Assembly: GCA_944325825.1 (NCBI GenBank)
Contig: CALVBP010000004.1
Span: 29,431 to 93,430 of the forward strand
From: Candidatus Gastranaerophilales bacterium
GTDB taxonomy: Bacteria > Cyanobacteriota > Vampirovibrionia > Gastranaerophilales > Gastranaerophilaceae
Reading direction: 5' to 3'
DNA length: 64,000 nt
The notes below the pieces were generated by a model. The model searched no databases. It was not told where the DNA came from and saw only the letters and a list, made by a program, of their open reading frames with translations. Position 1 is the first letter of the stretch. Every line of letters starts with the position of its first letter. The translations under genes and the position numbers were made by a program. Positions 17,886 through 27,588 of the stretch are shown here, piece by piece.

Positions 17886-18386
17886 TTAGGCTTCAACGGT
17901 AAATTTTTGTAGTTTTTCTAGTTCTTTTTCTTTGTTTACATCTAAACTTTCTGTATACAAGGTTTGAACAAAGTCCTTTTTCAGGAATTTTTCATTAAGA
18001 TATATAATTAAAGATTTAATTCCTTGTTCTAATTCATTGTTTGGATTTATACCAATTCTTTTTTCTACAGTTATATATTCTCTTGAATCATCTTGACCGT
18101 AATAACGGTTTTTTACTTCGTTACTTATTATATCATTAGTTAAAATTTGAATTTCTGTGTTTGCACCATCTTTAAGACTGCACATCATGTATCCTCTTGA
18201 AGATTGATTTAACTCCACAAGCATTTTGTCAGGTATTTTCCCAAGAGTGTTATTTAATTCTTTAATCCAGTTCGGGCTAGCATATTCAATCGCTTTTTGT
18301 AAAGTCGGGGTATTAACAATATGTGCCCGGAAATTGGTGTTTGAGTTGTGATTATAGGTTGATTGATTTACTGCATTGATTTTCAT
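17886..18386 (-). CDS. Lineage-specific hypothetical protein with an NFRA leader
   Basis: This 166-residue protein begins MKINAVNQSTYNHNSNTNFRAHI, an Asn-rich leader ending in an FRA motif that recalls the leader of the nucleotidyltransferase at 52-53 kb (LAFKA). The rest is a mixed helical/strand domain (LQKAIEYASPNWIKELNNTL, REYITVEKRIGINPNNELEQ) with no membrane segment or recognised fold. An AGGAG box precedes the ATG. It is convergent with the acyl-CoA synthetase gene. Confidence 0.55.
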   Translation of the reverse strand: MKINAVNQSTYNHNSNTNFRAHIVNTPTLQKAIEYASPNWIKELNNTLGKIPDKMLVELNQSSRGYMMCSLKDGANTEIQILTNDIISNEVKNRYYGQDDSREYITVEKRIGINPNNELEQGIKSLIIYLNEKFLKKDFVQTLYTESLDVNKEKELEKLQKFTVEA

Positions 18387-18595
18387 TACTATTTTTCTCC
18401 TTTCAAAAACCTATGTTATATTTCTTTTAAAACAAGACAAAAAAAAATTTGCTGTTACAAATTAAGTAAATGTATTTTTTACAAGGAAATGGGAGACACA
18501 TTTTTTCCGTAACTCTGTTTTTAAAAATTATGTGGAAAAAGTTTTACGAATATATTATTATATTTTTATCGGGGATATATTTTAAAGGAGTTTAG

Positions 18596-21175
18596 ATGTT
18601 TAAGAGAGTTGTTATATTATTTGGTGCGTTAATTTTTTCTGTGTCGGTTTGGGCGGCGGATATTACTGTTCAAAAACTTCCTAACGGGCAGACTCTTGTT
18701 GTACAGGAAGTTAAAAATAATCCTATTGTGACGATTGATACCTGGATAAGAACCGGTTCTGTTAATGAAAATGATACTAATAGCGGAGTGTCACATTTTT
18801 TGGAACATTTGTTTTTCAAGGGGACAAAGCTACATCCGGCAGGCGAGTTTGATAAAATTCTCGAATCAAAAGGGGCTGTTGTCAACGCTGCTACAAGCAA
18901 GGATTTTACGCATTATTATATAACAATACCGTCTGAATATTTTAATACTGCAATGGAATTACATTCTGATATGCTTTTAAATCCCCAGATTCCGAGAAAA
19001 GAGCTTGAAAAAGAAAGAAAGGTTGTACTTGAAGAGATAGCAAAAGACGGAAATACTCCTTCTAAAAAAGTATATGACAACTTGAATGATATGATGTATA
19101 CAAATCATCCGTATAAAAGGAAAGTTATTGGTTCAGCGGATGTAATTTCAACTATAAGAAGAGAAGAGATTCTTGATTATTTTAATAAATTTTATGCTCC
19201 TTCCAATATGGTAACCGTTATTGTCGGAGATGTAAATGCGGCAAAAGTTTCTCAAAAGGTGCAGGAGTGTTTTAATCAGGAATACAGAAAACCGGTAAAA
19301 AAATCTTTCAGGCATGAAAGTATGCTGACTTCGCAAAAACGCAAAGTTGATTATACGGATACGCAATCCGGATATATGATGATAGGGTTTAGAGGGGTAG
19401 ATATATCTGATAATGAAACTTATGCACTTGACGTCCTTGCTCAGATTTTGGGCGGAGGTAAATCTTCAAAACTATACAGAGATGTTAAAGAGCAAAAAGG
19501 TTTGGCGTATTCCATCTCTGCTTCTAACGGAAGCTATAGAGATGACGGGATTTTTTATGTAACAGCTAATTATACACCTTCAAATACAGAAAAACTTGAA
19601 AAAGCAATATTTGATGAAATAGCGTATATTCAGAAATACGGAGTAACGGATGAAGAGCTCAAAATGGCGCAAAAAACGATTGAGCAGGATACTTATTATG
19701 CAAGAGAGTCGACTTCTGATATATCCTCAGAGCTCGGTTATATCGTAACATTAACCGGTGAAACAGATTTTTATAAAAACTATGTTGATAATATAAAAAA
19801 AGTTACCTATAAAGATGTTCAGGAAGCAGCTAAAAAATATTTAGGTGTAAATAAAAGTGCTGTATCAATAATACTTCCAAAATCGATGGCAGAAGTTAAA
19901 ACTAAGGCAGAGATTAAACATCAGGCGCAAAAAATATCCGAACAAGATGGGGTGGTAAAATATATTATTGATAATAAATCAGCTCTCCTTGTAAATTCAC
20001 ACCAGAATAATGATATCATTGCAATGACAATTCTTGCCAAAGGCGGTGAATTTTTGGAAAAGATTCCGGGTGAGGGTACGCTTGCTGCCGGAGTTATGCT
20101 CAAAGGTACTCAAAAATATTCTTCTCAGGAACTTGCACAAATAATGGAGGAAAACGGAATTGAGATTTCTCCTGTGTGTGATGAAGACTATTTTATGGTA
20201 AATGTTCAGACAACAACGGCGCAGTTGGATTTGACTCTTGAGATTTTGGAGGAGATTCTTAATAACGCAGTTTTTGATGATTATGAAATAGAGAAGAAGC
20301 GTTCTGAAATTCTGAATAAGATTCGCCAGCAGAGAGATATCCCGATGAATATTGCAATGGAGAATTTTCAGACGTATATATTTGAAAACAGCGTTTATTC
20401 TCATACTAACAAAATTTTAGAAAAAACTCTTCCCGGTGTTACAAGGGAAAATGTGGTTGAATACTATAACAAGGTTTTTGATTCCAAAAATATTATAATT
20501 TCAGTTAACGGAAATGTTGATAGTGAAAAACTTACAACAGCGTTTGGCTCTATGTTTGAAGATAAGAAACAGCCTGTATTTGATTATTCAAAACAAAAAA
20601 TAACAAAAATCTCAGCTCTCAAAAATATCACGAAAAATATAAACGATTTAAAAACATCCTGGCTTTTTTATGGCTGGCAGACCGGAGGGGTGAAGGATAA
20701 AAAAGATTTTGTTACCTTAAAAGTTATAAATACACTTTTAGGTTCAGGCATGAGTTCAAGATTATATAAAAATCTTCGTGAGCAGGATGGTTTGGCTTAT
20801 CAATTAGGCTCAATATATTCCCCGAGTATTCTGGGCGGGTATTTTGTAACGTATATAGGCACCAATCCGGATACTTTGAACTATTCTTTTGACAAGATTA
20901 ATCAGGAAATAACAAGATTAAAGATGGAATTTGTTTCCGACAGTGAACTAAAGGATGCTAAAGACAGATTAAAAGGCGGTTTTATTATAGCACTTGAAAC
21001 AAACTCTTCAAAAGCTGCTAATATAGGTCTGTTTGAAGCAATGGGTTTTGGTTATAACTTCTTGCCCGAATACATAAAAATGATAGATAACGTAACAGCT
21101 TCAGATATTATTAGTGTTGCTAATAAATATTTTGGAGATGTATATGTAAAATCTGTTGTGGATTCAACAAAATAA
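18596..21175 (+). CDS. Secreted or periplasmic M16 zinc peptidase, two-domain
   Basis: The 859-residue protein has a clear signal peptide ending in VWAAD (about residue 20) and two M16 (pitrilysin/processing-peptidase) units in tandem. The first has the inverted zinc site HFLEH (H67, E70, H71) and the downstream helix KERKVVLEEIAKDG that supplies the third ligand, so it should be active. The second unit (from about 450, with GTLAAGVMLKGTQKYSS) lacks HxxEH, as usual for the inactive half. M16 proteins of this layout degrade peptides in the periplasm. AAAGGAG precedes the ATG; the gene is alone between spacers. Confidence 0.9.
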   Translation: MFKRVVILFGALIFSVSVWAADITVQKLPNGQTLVVQEVKNNPIVTIDTWIRTGSVNENDTNSGVSHFLEHLFFKGTKLHPAGEFDKILESKGAVVNAATSKDFTHYYITIPSEYFNTAMELHSDMLLNPQIPRKELEKERKVVLEEIAKDGNTPSKKVYDNLNDMMYTNHPYKRKVIGSADVISTIRREEILDYFNKFYAPSNMVTVIVGDVNAAKVSQKVQECFNQEYRKPVKKSFRHESMLTSQKRKVDYTDTQSGYMMIGFRGVDISDNETYALDVLAQILGGGKSSKLYRDVKEQKGLAYSISASNGSYRDDGIFYVTANYTPSNTEKLEKAIFDEIAYIQKYGVTDEELKMAQKTIEQDTYYARESTSDISSELGYIVTLTGETDFYKNYVDNIKKVTYKDVQEAAKKYLGVNKSAVSIILPKSMAEVKTKAEIKHQAQKISEQDGVVKYIIDNKSALLVNSHQNNDIIAMTILAKGGEFLEKIPGEGTLAAGVMLKGTQKYSSQELAQIMEENGIEISPVCDEDYFMVNVQTTTAQLDLTLEILEEILNNAVFDDYEIEKKRSEILNKIRQQRDIPMNIAMENFQTYIFENSVYSHTNKILEKTLPGVTRENVVEYYNKVFDSKNIIISVNGNVDSEKLTTAFGSMFEDKKQPVFDYSKQKITKISALKNITKNINDLKTSWLFYGWQTGGVKDKKDFVTLKVINTLLGSGMSSRLYKNLREQDGLAYQLGSIYSPSILGGYFVTYIGTNPDTLNYSFDKINQEITRLKMEFVSDSELKDAKDRLKGGFIIALETNSSKAANIGLFEAMGFGYNFLPEYIKMIDNVTASDIISVANKYFGDVYVKSVVDSTK

Positions 21176-21258
21176 AAGCTGTACACTCTTATCTAAATAT
21201 GTTATTATAATTTTGTAATTGTAATTGTGCAAAATAAATAAAATAAAAGAGAGGTACT

Positions 21259-23094
21259 ATGAAAAGGAATGGTTTTTCCTTGATGGAAATGATGATTGTG
21301 CTGCTTATAGTGGCTATTATAGCTGCAGCATCAGCCCCGATGGTTAGTAAAAAACTAATGAGAGATACCGCTGCCGGTAACAGTCCTTGGGTATATGCCG
21401 GTCTGAACGGATCTATTACATATAATCCGGATGGGAATGAGAATAAAGTAGCAATGATAGGTACGGTAGATTCTTCTAAAGCAGGTTCAGCAAAGCTGTT
21501 AATCGAATCTTCCAATAATGAACCGCAAATTGCTCTGTCAACAGCCGGCAGTGATGAATCAATGAAGATTTATGCTAAAAATTCTGGTATAGTAGTTTCC
21601 AATAAAACTCCCTCTACTATTTCTGCAAATAGTGTCGGCATAGGTTCAGATATTTCCGCTCCCAGTATGTATGGTACAGCAATAGGTTATAAAACAAGTG
21701 TCAGCACTTATTCTACAGCAGTTGGCAGTGAAGCTAGTTCAAGACAAAGCTACGGAATAGCCATAGGTTACAAAGCAAATACGGCGGGCTCATCTATTGC
21801 TATTGGGCGAGAAGCTGACGTAAGCCAAACTAACGGAGTAGCTATAGGCAACAAAGCTAGCGCTAAAGGCTTAGCTACCGCTATTGGCAGACAAGCTACT
21901 GCTTCCGGCGACAGTTCAACGGCAATAGGTGCATCTGCTGATGCATCCGGAAATTATTCAATTGCACTGGGATGCGAAACTTCTGCAGGAGATGGCTCCG
22001 TAGCACAAGGGTGTCATGCAAATGCAACTTCATATTCTATAGCACAAGGATATTATGCAAATTCAACAGGAAATTCTGTTGCCATGGGTAGAAGAGCAAA
22101 TTCAACCTTAAACTCTGTAGCAATTGGAAACAACACAAAAGCCAGAGGAACATCAAGTACAGCCGTTGGGTATAATGCAGGCGCCAGAGGAACATCAAGT
22201 ACAGCTATTGGACATAATGCAAGCGCTAATGGCTCATATACGGCTGCATTCGGTATGTCAGCAAAGGCAACCGGAGACTATTCAACCGCTGTCGGTGAAG
22301 GTGCAGAGGCAACCGGAGGCTATTCAACCGCTGTCGGTGAAGGTGCAGAGGCAACCGGTAGTCTTTCAGCTTCGTTTGGAAGGATTGCTAAGGCAAAAGG
22401 AAATTATTCTCTTGCCCTCGGTTATAATTCAACGGCTTCTTATGCAAATTCCGTTGCTCTTGGTGCAGATACTATAACGACAGCAACCCACCAAATAGTT
22501 TTAGGAACAAAGGACGATACTGTTGTTATTCCCGGTAAATTGGAAGTAAATGGTGATGAAGGACAAATGACTCTTGGCGGACCAAATACAACTATTTATA
22601 TTCCGGGTAAGTTAGCTGTTGATCATGATGTTGAGCTGGCTAAAAAAGATGGAGAGATATGGGGAAGATTTTTCGGGTACGGCAGCGCAAAGTATGGTAA
22701 AATTTGGAGAACTACAGGCGGTCACTTATATTATGAACCGTCTGACCGCCGTTTGAAAAATGTAGGCGAAGCTTTTACAAGCGGGTTGGATAAAATTAAA
22801 CAATTGAAAGTTTATAACTACACATTCAAAAAAGACCCGGAAAAAATACCTTATGTCGGTGTTATAGCACAAGACTTGCAAAAAATATTCCCGAATGCCG
22901 TAACCAAAGGCGAAGATGGATTCTTAAGAATCAGATGGGATGAAATATTCTATGCTCTTGTTAATGCTGTAAAAGAACTTGATATAAGACTTTCTAACGA
23001 CACAGTAGCTTTAAATAAACGAATTTCCGAACTTGAAAAACAAAATAAGAAATTGGAAAAACGCTTGGAAGCTCTGGAAAAGAAGGTTAAATAA
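21259..23094 (+). CDS. Chimeric pseudopilin with YadA-like head repeats and a self-cleaving S74 chaperone domain
   Basis: Three known modules occur in one 611-residue chain. First, a type IV prepilin N-terminus, MKRNGFSLMEMMIVLLIV: cleavage after G5, F6 as first mature residue, E10 at position +5, then a hydrophobic helix. Second (about 125-420), head repeats of the A-x-A-x-G-x-x-A/S type as in YadA and trimeric autotransporters. Third, an intramolecular chaperone of the peptidase S74 type (SDRRLKNVGEAF, then YVGVIAQDLQKIFPNAV), with S495 and K500 spaced like the known Ser/Lys dyad, ending in a coiled coil. It should be exported as a trimeric, pilus-like surface fibre that trims its own tail. 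A terminator follows. Confidence 0.8.
   Translation: MKRNGFSLMEMMIVLLIVAIIAAASAPMVSKKLMRDTAAGNSPWVYAGLNGSITYNPDGNENKVAMIGTVDSSKAGSAKLLIESSNNEPQIALSTAGSDESMKIYAKNSGIVVSNKTPSTISANSVGIGSDISAPSMYGTAIGYKTSVSTYSTAVGSEASSRQSYGIAIGYKANTAGSSIAIGREADVSQTNGVAIGNKASAKGLATAIGRQATASGDSSTAIGASADASGNYSIALGCETSAGDGSVAQGCHANATSYSIAQGYYANSTGNSVAMGRRANSTLNSVAIGNNTKARGTSSTAVGYNAGARGTSSTAIGHNASANGSYTAAFGMSAKATGDYSTAVGEGAEATGGYSTAVGEGAEATGSLSASFGRIAKAKGNYSLALGYNSTASYANSVALGADTITTATHQIVLGTKDDTVVIPGKLEVNGDEGQMTLGGPNTTIYIPGKLAVDHDVELAKKDGEIWGRFFGYGSAKYGKIWRTTGGHLYYEPSDRRLKNVGEAFTSGLDKIKQLKVYNYTFKKDPEKIPYVGVIAQDLQKIFPNAVTKGEDGFLRIRWDEIFYALVNAVKELDIRLSNDTVALNKRISELEKQNKKLEKRLEALEKKVK
22267..22350 (+). repeat. Two in-phase tandem 42-bp repeats in the head-coding region
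   Basis: Positions 22267-22308 and 22309-22350 are near-identical 42-bp units (14 codons, the length of one YadA head unit); a partial third unit begins at 22351. Such repeats let the head lengthen or shorten by slippage or recombination without a frameshift. Confidence 0.85.
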
Positions 23095-23106
23095 ATCTTA
23101 ATAACT

Positions 23107-23141
23107 AAGAGGCGGCGGGATTTATCCCGCCGCCTCTTTTT
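23107..23141 (+). terminator. Rho-independent terminator after the pseudopilin gene
   Basis: AAGAGGCGGCGGGAT pairs with its complement around TTA and is followed by TTTTT. The stem also carries A residues on the left, so it can stop transcription from both sides, including the convergent PAP2 gene. Confidence 0.9.
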
Positions 23142-23167
23142 ATATCTACTCTCTCTTTTTTACCCTT

Positions 23168-23785
23168 TTATCTATTAAACCACTTTGTTATTATTATATA
23201 CAGATTAACAAGTAAGAATCCTAAAAAGAAACCGGCAATAACATCGGTTAGATAATGAACTCCTAACCAGAGGCGGGAAAGAGCAACTAAAAATATCCAG
23301 ATACCGAATACAATAGTTAATAAATATCTCCAGAATTCATTTTTAACATAGTGTAGTGTAAGATAAATCAGGATTCCCAAAAAACATGTGGTTGTTGATG
23401 TGTGTCCGGAAGGAAAACTGAACTCCGGATGCAGGAAAGGTCTTTCTCTGCATATAAAGTTTTTCATCAATCCGGTTAAAAAGAATGCTCCTTGAGTAAA
23501 AAATACTAATAAAAAAGCTTTTAAATATTTTCCATGTGAAACAAGAACCGAGCAGGCAGCTATTTGAGGCCATAAAAGCTGGTTTGCTCTTCCAAATTCC
23601 GATACAAAAACCGGAATATAGGATGGAAAAGGCGAAAGAGCAAGTCTTATTGATTTTAATACGGTTCTGTCAAATTCATCCAGCCCCGGCATATACAAAA
23701 CCATTATGCTTAATACCGCAAGAATAATTATTGAAATTGTCACGTAATTCCAGTTTGCAACAACTCCTGAACCTTTATCTCTCAT
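23168..23785 (-). CDS. PAP2-family membrane phosphatase
   Basis: This 205-residue integral membrane protein has the three-part PAP2 signature: KNFICRERP, FPSGHTS and SRLWLGVHYLTDV. Such enzymes remove phosphate from lipid phosphates such as undecaprenyl pyrophosphate, phosphatidate or lipid A at the outer face of the inner membrane. About five membrane segments surround the motifs. It is the last gene of an operon with ftsH and a small membrane protein, 22 nt from its neighbour. The lipid substrate is not decided; UppP-like recycling of undecaprenyl carrier is the common role. Confidence 0.88.
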   Translation of the reverse strand: MRDKGSGVVANWNYVTISIIILAVLSIMVLYMPGLDEFDRTVLKSIRLALSPFPSYIPVFVSEFGRANQLLWPQIAACSVLVSHGKYLKAFLLVFFTQGAFFLTGLMKNFICRERPFLHPEFSFPSGHTSTTTCFLGILIYLTLHYVKNEFWRYLLTIVFGIWIFLVALSRLWLGVHYLTDVIAGFFLGFLLVNLYIIITKWFNR

Positions 23786-23807
23786 CTTTTCCCTTCCGTA
23801 TTATAAA

Positions 23808-24308
23808 TTATATACCGCATTTAACAATGCCTAAAAGACCTAAAATCTTGCTGAAGATTTTAATTATGATGGGTGAAATTTCGCTTACAAAAACTGCAAA
23901 GAAGAACAGCGCACCTAAAACAGCTATGAGTTTTTGGATATCAGAAAACATAAATATTTTTTTATTCTTAAATTCTTCAATTCCTTTGTACTCATCCGTG
24001 AACGGTTTTACGGGGAATTTTTCTTCAATTTTTTCTATAACGTTGGTGAATTTTATTTTGATTAAAGTGTTATATGAATCAACATTCATCCACCATAGAG
24101 CGCAGAATGAGATTCCTATAACAGAAAAGACAAGAGTGGCGGTTAATCTTTCCATGAAAACTACATTTCCTGTAAAAATCATTGCAAACAGAATTACGAT
24201 AATTGATATCATATAAAATCTGTTTGTATTGAAGTTCCTGTCAATAAAATTGTCTTTTTGTTCTGTGTAAAGTCTATACTCTTGAAATATCAGCTCGTCT
24301 CTATCCAT
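23808..24308 (-). CDS. Small membrane protein, possibly RipA-like
   Basis: The 166-residue protein has an N-terminal helix rich in charge (EYRLYTEQKDNFIDRNFNTN), two membrane segments (about 32-70), a soluble middle starting ALWWMNVDSYNTLIKIKF, and a final membrane segment near residue 130-165. The pattern (a charged helix, a hydrophobic pair, then W...SY..L...KF.VIE..E..FP) is like proteins annotated as the RipA octameric membrane family; I hold that only weakly. It lies between ftsH and the PAP2 gene in one operon, 15 nt from ftsH. Confidence 0.5.
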   Translation of the reverse strand: MDRDELIFQEYRLYTEQKDNFIDRNFNTNRFYMISIIVILFAMIFTGNVVFMERLTATLVFSVIGISFCALWWMNVDSYNTLIKIKFTNVIEKIEEKFPVKPFTDEYKGIEEFKNKKIFMFSDIQKLIAVLGALFFFAVFVSEISPIIIKIFSKILGLLGIVKCGI

Positions 24309-24323
24309 AATAAGCTCCTATAA

Positions 24324-26204
24324 TTAATTCCAGTTATCAAAAGTTCTCTTACTTTTTACTTCATTCATAAGGTCTTCAAACTCTTTTTCATCAAGAGTTT
24401 CTTTTTCAAGAAGGGTTTTTGCAATGTATTCAAGCATATCCTTATTTTCGTTTAAGAGTTCTTTTGCTTGTTCGTACTGAGTATCGACAATTTTCTTTAC
24501 TTCTTTGTCAATATCAGCCGCAATTTCTTCTGAGAAATCTCTTGTGTTGCCGAAATTTCTTCCCATAAAGACATGTTCTTGTTCTTTCCCGTAAGCAAGA
24601 TTTCCCATTTTTTCACTCATACCGTAAGTTGTAACCATACTTCTTGCAAGTGCGGAAACTTTTTCCAAATCGTTTGAAGCTCCGGTTGTAACGTTTTCTT
24701 TGCCATAAATTAATTCTTCTGCAACTCTTCCGCCGAGAATCATTGTTATTCTGTCTAAGAGCTGGTTTTTTCGCATAGTTAAATGGTCTTTTTCCGGGAG
24801 AGTAAGGGTTATACCCAGAGCCATCCCTCTTGGAATAATAGATACTTTATGCAGCGGATCACAATTTTTAAGCAGTTTGGCAAGAAGTGCATGCCCGACT
24901 TCGTGATAAGCGGTATTCTCTTTTTCTTCATCAGAAATAATTCTGCTTTTCTTTTCCGGCCCTGCCATAACTTTATCAATTGCTTCTTCCAAATCAGGCA
25001 TTTCGATTTCAGACTTATTATGCCGTGCTGCAAGAAGAGCGGCTTCATTTAAAAGGTTTTGCAAATCTGCACCTGTAAATCCCGGAGTCCGTTTTGCGAG
25101 GGTTTTTAAATCAACTTCTTTTGCAAGAGGTTTGTTTTTAGCATGAACATTTAATATTTGTTCTCTTCCCAGAACGTCAGGTTTGTTTATTACAATCTGC
25201 CTGTCAAACCTTCCCGGTCTTAAAAGAGCATTATCCAGAATATCCGGTCTGTTTGTGGCGGCCAGAATAATTATATTTGTATTTTCATCAAATCCATCCA
25301 TTTCAACGAGCAACTGGTTGAGCGTTTGTTCTCTTTCATCGTGTCCGCCGCCTAAGCCGGCGCCTCTTTGGCGCCCTACGGCATCAATTTCATCAATAAA
25401 CACAATACAGGGCTGATGTTTTTTTGCCTGCTCAAAGAGGTCTCTGACACGGGAAGCACCAACCCCTACAAACATTTCTACAAAATCGGAACCGCTTATA
25501 GAAAAGAAAGGAACTCCGGCTTCTCCTGCAACGGCCTTTGCCATTAAAGTCTTACCGGTACCGGGCGAGCCAACAAGAAGAACTCCTTTAGGAATTTTTG
25601 CTCCGAGCTTAACATATTTATCAGAATGTTTCAGAAAATCAACAATCTCTTCAAGTTCTTTCTTTTCTTCATCAATCCCCGCAACATCTGCAAAGGTTGT
25701 TTTAACCTTATTATCCATAAGCATTTTAGCTCTGCTTTTGCCGAAAGACATTGCCTGAGCTCCGCCTGCCTGAATAGATTTTATAATCAGCATAATAAAA
25801 CCGAGCACAAGGAGAATGGTTATTAAAGATGAACCTAGCCCAAACATTGAATTGGAGTCACTTGCTTTTTTAACATTAATCTCGACCCCATTTTTTTCCA
25901 GAACGGGAAGAATGTCGGAATTTTCCGGATATGCAACCTTGTATTGGAGTTTTGGCGGTTTAACATCTCCGTAAATAGGATTTATATCGGTTTTCTTAGC
26001 TTCCGGCTGCTTAACGGGTAGTGCAATTAAAACATCTTTCCCCATATCAACGCTTTTAATTTCTTTGTTTTCAACTTTTTGCATAAATGAAGTATATGAA
26101 ATTTCTTCAGTGCTGGAAGTTGGCCCGGTAAAGAGCATTGAGATAAATGCCAGAATCATAATACCAAGTATTACATACATTCCGATAGATTGATTTTTGT
26201 TCAT
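24324..26204 (-). CDS. ftsH: ATP-dependent zinc metalloprotease FtsH
   Basis: FtsH extracts and degrades membrane and short-lived cytoplasmic proteins. The 626-residue product has two N-terminal membrane segments (about 8-26 and 123-145) flanking a periplasmic domain, an AAA+ ATPase with Walker A GSPGTGKT (212-219), Walker [10 protein letters not shown], the [23 protein letters not shown], and the zinc site HEVGH (434-438). Length and order are canonical. It is the first gene of an operon with a small membrane protein and a PAP2 phosphatase, a link that may reflect envelope-lipid control. Confidence 0.97.
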   Translation of the reverse strand: MNKNQSIGMYVILGIMILAFISMLFTGPTSSTEEISYTSFMQKVENKEIKSVDMGKDVLIALPVKQPEAKKTDINPIYGDVKPPKLQYKVAYPENSDILPVLEKNGVEINVKKASDSNSMFGLGSSLITILLVLGFIMLIIKSIQAGGAQAMSFGKSRAKMLMDNKVKTTFADVAGIDEEKKELEEIVDFLKHSDKYVKLGAKIPKGVLLVGSPGTGKTLMAKAVAGEAGVPFFSISGSDFVEMFVGVGASRVRDLFEQAKKHQPCIVFIDEIDAVGRQRGAGLGGGHDEREQTLNQLLVEMDGFDENTNIIILAATNRPDILDNALLRPGRFDRQIVINKPDVLGREQILNVHAKNKPLAKEVDLKTLAKRTPGFTGADLQNLLNEAALLAARHNKSEIEMPDLEEAIDKVMAGPEKKSRIISDEEKENTAYHEVGHALLAKLLKNCDPLHKVSIIPRGMALGITLTLPEKDHLTMRKNQLLDRITMILGGRVAEELIYGKENVTTGASNDLEKVSALARSMVTTYGMSEKMGNLAYGKEQEHVFMGRNFGNTRDFSEEIAADIDKEVKKIVDTQYEQAKELLNENKDMLEYIAKTLLEKETLDEKEFEDLMNEVKSKRTFDNWN

Positions 26205-26368
26205 AATTCTCCCTTTTCTTACTCTGTTAATTTATTATACCAGAAAATTGAACCTTGTGTGCAGCATATGGGCTAGTTAATTTATCAATTAATAAAACTT
26301 TACAAACAAGGCAATTTTTATAAGAAAATAAACTTTATATATATGTATTATATAAACACAGGGAAATT

Positions 26369-27196
26369 ATGTCTTTTGGGAATGCATTTTTACATGGAAT
26401 GAAACACGGAGTATTAGACGGCCTGTTTTGGGGTGGTTTTTCTGCCTGGAATTGTACGCCGTTTTTTGGATGCAGTGTGTATTCTTTTTTCTCACCCTGT
26501 TTTATGAGATTTACACCCTACTTTTCAATATTTGATAATCCTCCGGCTTTGCCTCAGGGAAAAGTTGAATATGAAATAGATTATTCAACTTTTTGGGACG
26601 GTCTTGCTCAGGAGCGGAAACAAGCGGCAGAAATTCAAAAATATTATGATAAAATAGCAAAAGCGGCAAGTGAAGATGAAGTAAAACCTGATGCCGAAAA
26701 GGAGAAGGCTTTTTCGTCCGTGCCGAATGACGATGCGGCTTTCAATAAAATGCTTGAATTTGTTTTTGATTCAGAAGGCGGATATAATGCTAATGATGGC
26801 GGACAGGCTGTAAATATGGGGATTCAGCAGTCAACTTATGATACATACAGAAAGAATAAGGGATTAGCACCTCAAGATGTAAAATTGTTGGCCCGTGATG
26901 AGGCAAAAGATATTTATTATAACATGTATTACAAAGCCAGCGGAGCAGATAAAATAAAAGATGCAAATCTTGCAATGCAAGTATTTGATACTGCCGTAAA
27001 TATGGGTGTCGGTGCCGCTAAAAAACTTCTTGAAGAATGCGAAAATAATCCTGAAAAATTTGAAGAATTAAGACTCGCCAGATATGAAAGTATAGCTCAG
27101 AATAATCCCAATAAAGCACAATACCTGACAGGCTGGAAAAACAGAGTAGATAATCTGAGTGCCTTTACGGAACAAAACTTTGTTGCAATGGCATAA
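26369..27196 (+). CDS. GH108-type N-acetylmuramidase with an unusual hydrophobic N-terminus
   Basis: Residues 120-275 match the glycoside hydrolase 108 / secretion-activator lysozyme-like family: catalytic EGGY (E136) in FDSEGGYNANDGGQAVNMGI, the helix LARDEAKDIYYNMYY, and LAMQVFDTAVNMGVGAAKKLL. These enzymes cut the glycan of peptidoglycan. The first 55 residues are hydrophobic, with Cys, Phe and Trp (WNCTPFFGCSVYSF), not a normal signal peptide, followed by a charged linker. It may be an anchored lysin or a substrate of a holin-like path. No phage genes are near. A repeat-rich spacer follows. Confidence 0.7.
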   Translation: MSFGNAFLHGMKHGVLDGLFWGGFSAWNCTPFFGCSVYSFFSPCFMRFTPYFSIFDNPPALPQGKVEYEIDYSTFWDGLAQERKQAAEIQKYYDKIAKAASEDEVKPDAEKEKAFSSVPNDDAAFNKMLEFVFDSEGGYNANDGGQAVNMGIQQSTYDTYRKNKGLAPQDVKLLARDEAKDIYYNMYYKASGADKIKDANLAMQVFDTAVNMGVGAAKKLLEECENNPEKFEELRLARYESIAQNNPNKAQYLTGWKNRVDNLSAFTEQNFVAMA

Positions 27197-27232
27197 ACAC
27201 TTCACACCGGTCTGTTTTAGATTTGTAATCTC

Positions 27233-27315
27233 ACTAAAGAGGCAGACTAGCAGGATAAACATTTTGTAGTATTGCTAACTATTGTCTGCCGACCAAATAT
27301 CTACGTGCGTAGCAC
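27233..27315. repeat. 83-bp direct repeat, copy 1
   Basis: This unit is repeated at 27458-27540 in the same direction with two mismatches. It starts ACTAAAGAGGCAGACTAGCA and ends ACGTGCGTAGCAC. The copies lie 142 bp apart in the spacer between the muramidase and rplI. No coding role is seen. Confidence 0.85.
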
Positions 27316-27457
27316 TTTCGCCTGTGCAATCAGAGATTGCTGCGGTCACTCCGCATTGCTGCGTTCCCAACGGCGATATCGTAGTGCAAACCCTGCTCGT
27401 CACACTCATCGTGTGCCGACACCGCTTTGCACCGGCTTGAGCCAGATTAGTAGTTTT
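27316..27457. other. Spacer between the two 83-bp repeats
   Basis: It is less AT-rich than the surroundings, with short inverted motifs (CAATCAGAGATTG; CACACTCATCGTGTG). It looks like intergenic repeat material; no gene is supported. Confidence 0.4.
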
Positions 27458-27540
27458 ACTAAAGAGGCAGACTAGCAGGGTAAACATTTTGTAGTATTGC
27501 TAACCATTGTCTGCCGACCAAATATCTACGTGCGTAGCAC
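27458..27540. repeat. 83-bp direct repeat, copy 2
   Basis: This is the second copy of the unit at 27233-27315, directly followed by an A-run and a hairpin. Two copies and a single spacer do not make a CRISPR array. Confidence 0.85.
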
Positions 27541-27570
27541 AAAAAAAAGCCGTTTCTAATGAGAACGGCT
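27541..27570 (-). terminator. Minus-strand terminator without an obvious gene
   Basis: AGCCGTT and AACGGCT form a stem; on the minus strand it is followed by eight T residues, the form of a rho-independent terminator. No minus-strand gene lies upstream of it within the spacer, so it may end a small RNA, a degraded gene or antisense transcription from rplI. Confidence 0.55.
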
Positions 27571-27588
27571 ACCAGACTTGGGGAGGAG

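Noticed and set aside
22124..22477. An alternative plus-strand frame inside the pseudopilin gene
   Set aside because: It is a by-product of the head repeats; the real frame has the pilin, head and S74 modules in order.
26369..27196. Part of a prophage because of the lysozyme-like domain
   Set aside because: No capsid, tail, integrase or other phage genes flank it.
27233..27540. Two 83-bp repeats as a CRISPR array
   Set aside because: Only two units with a 142-bp spacer, no cas genes, and units far too long for a CRISPR repeat.
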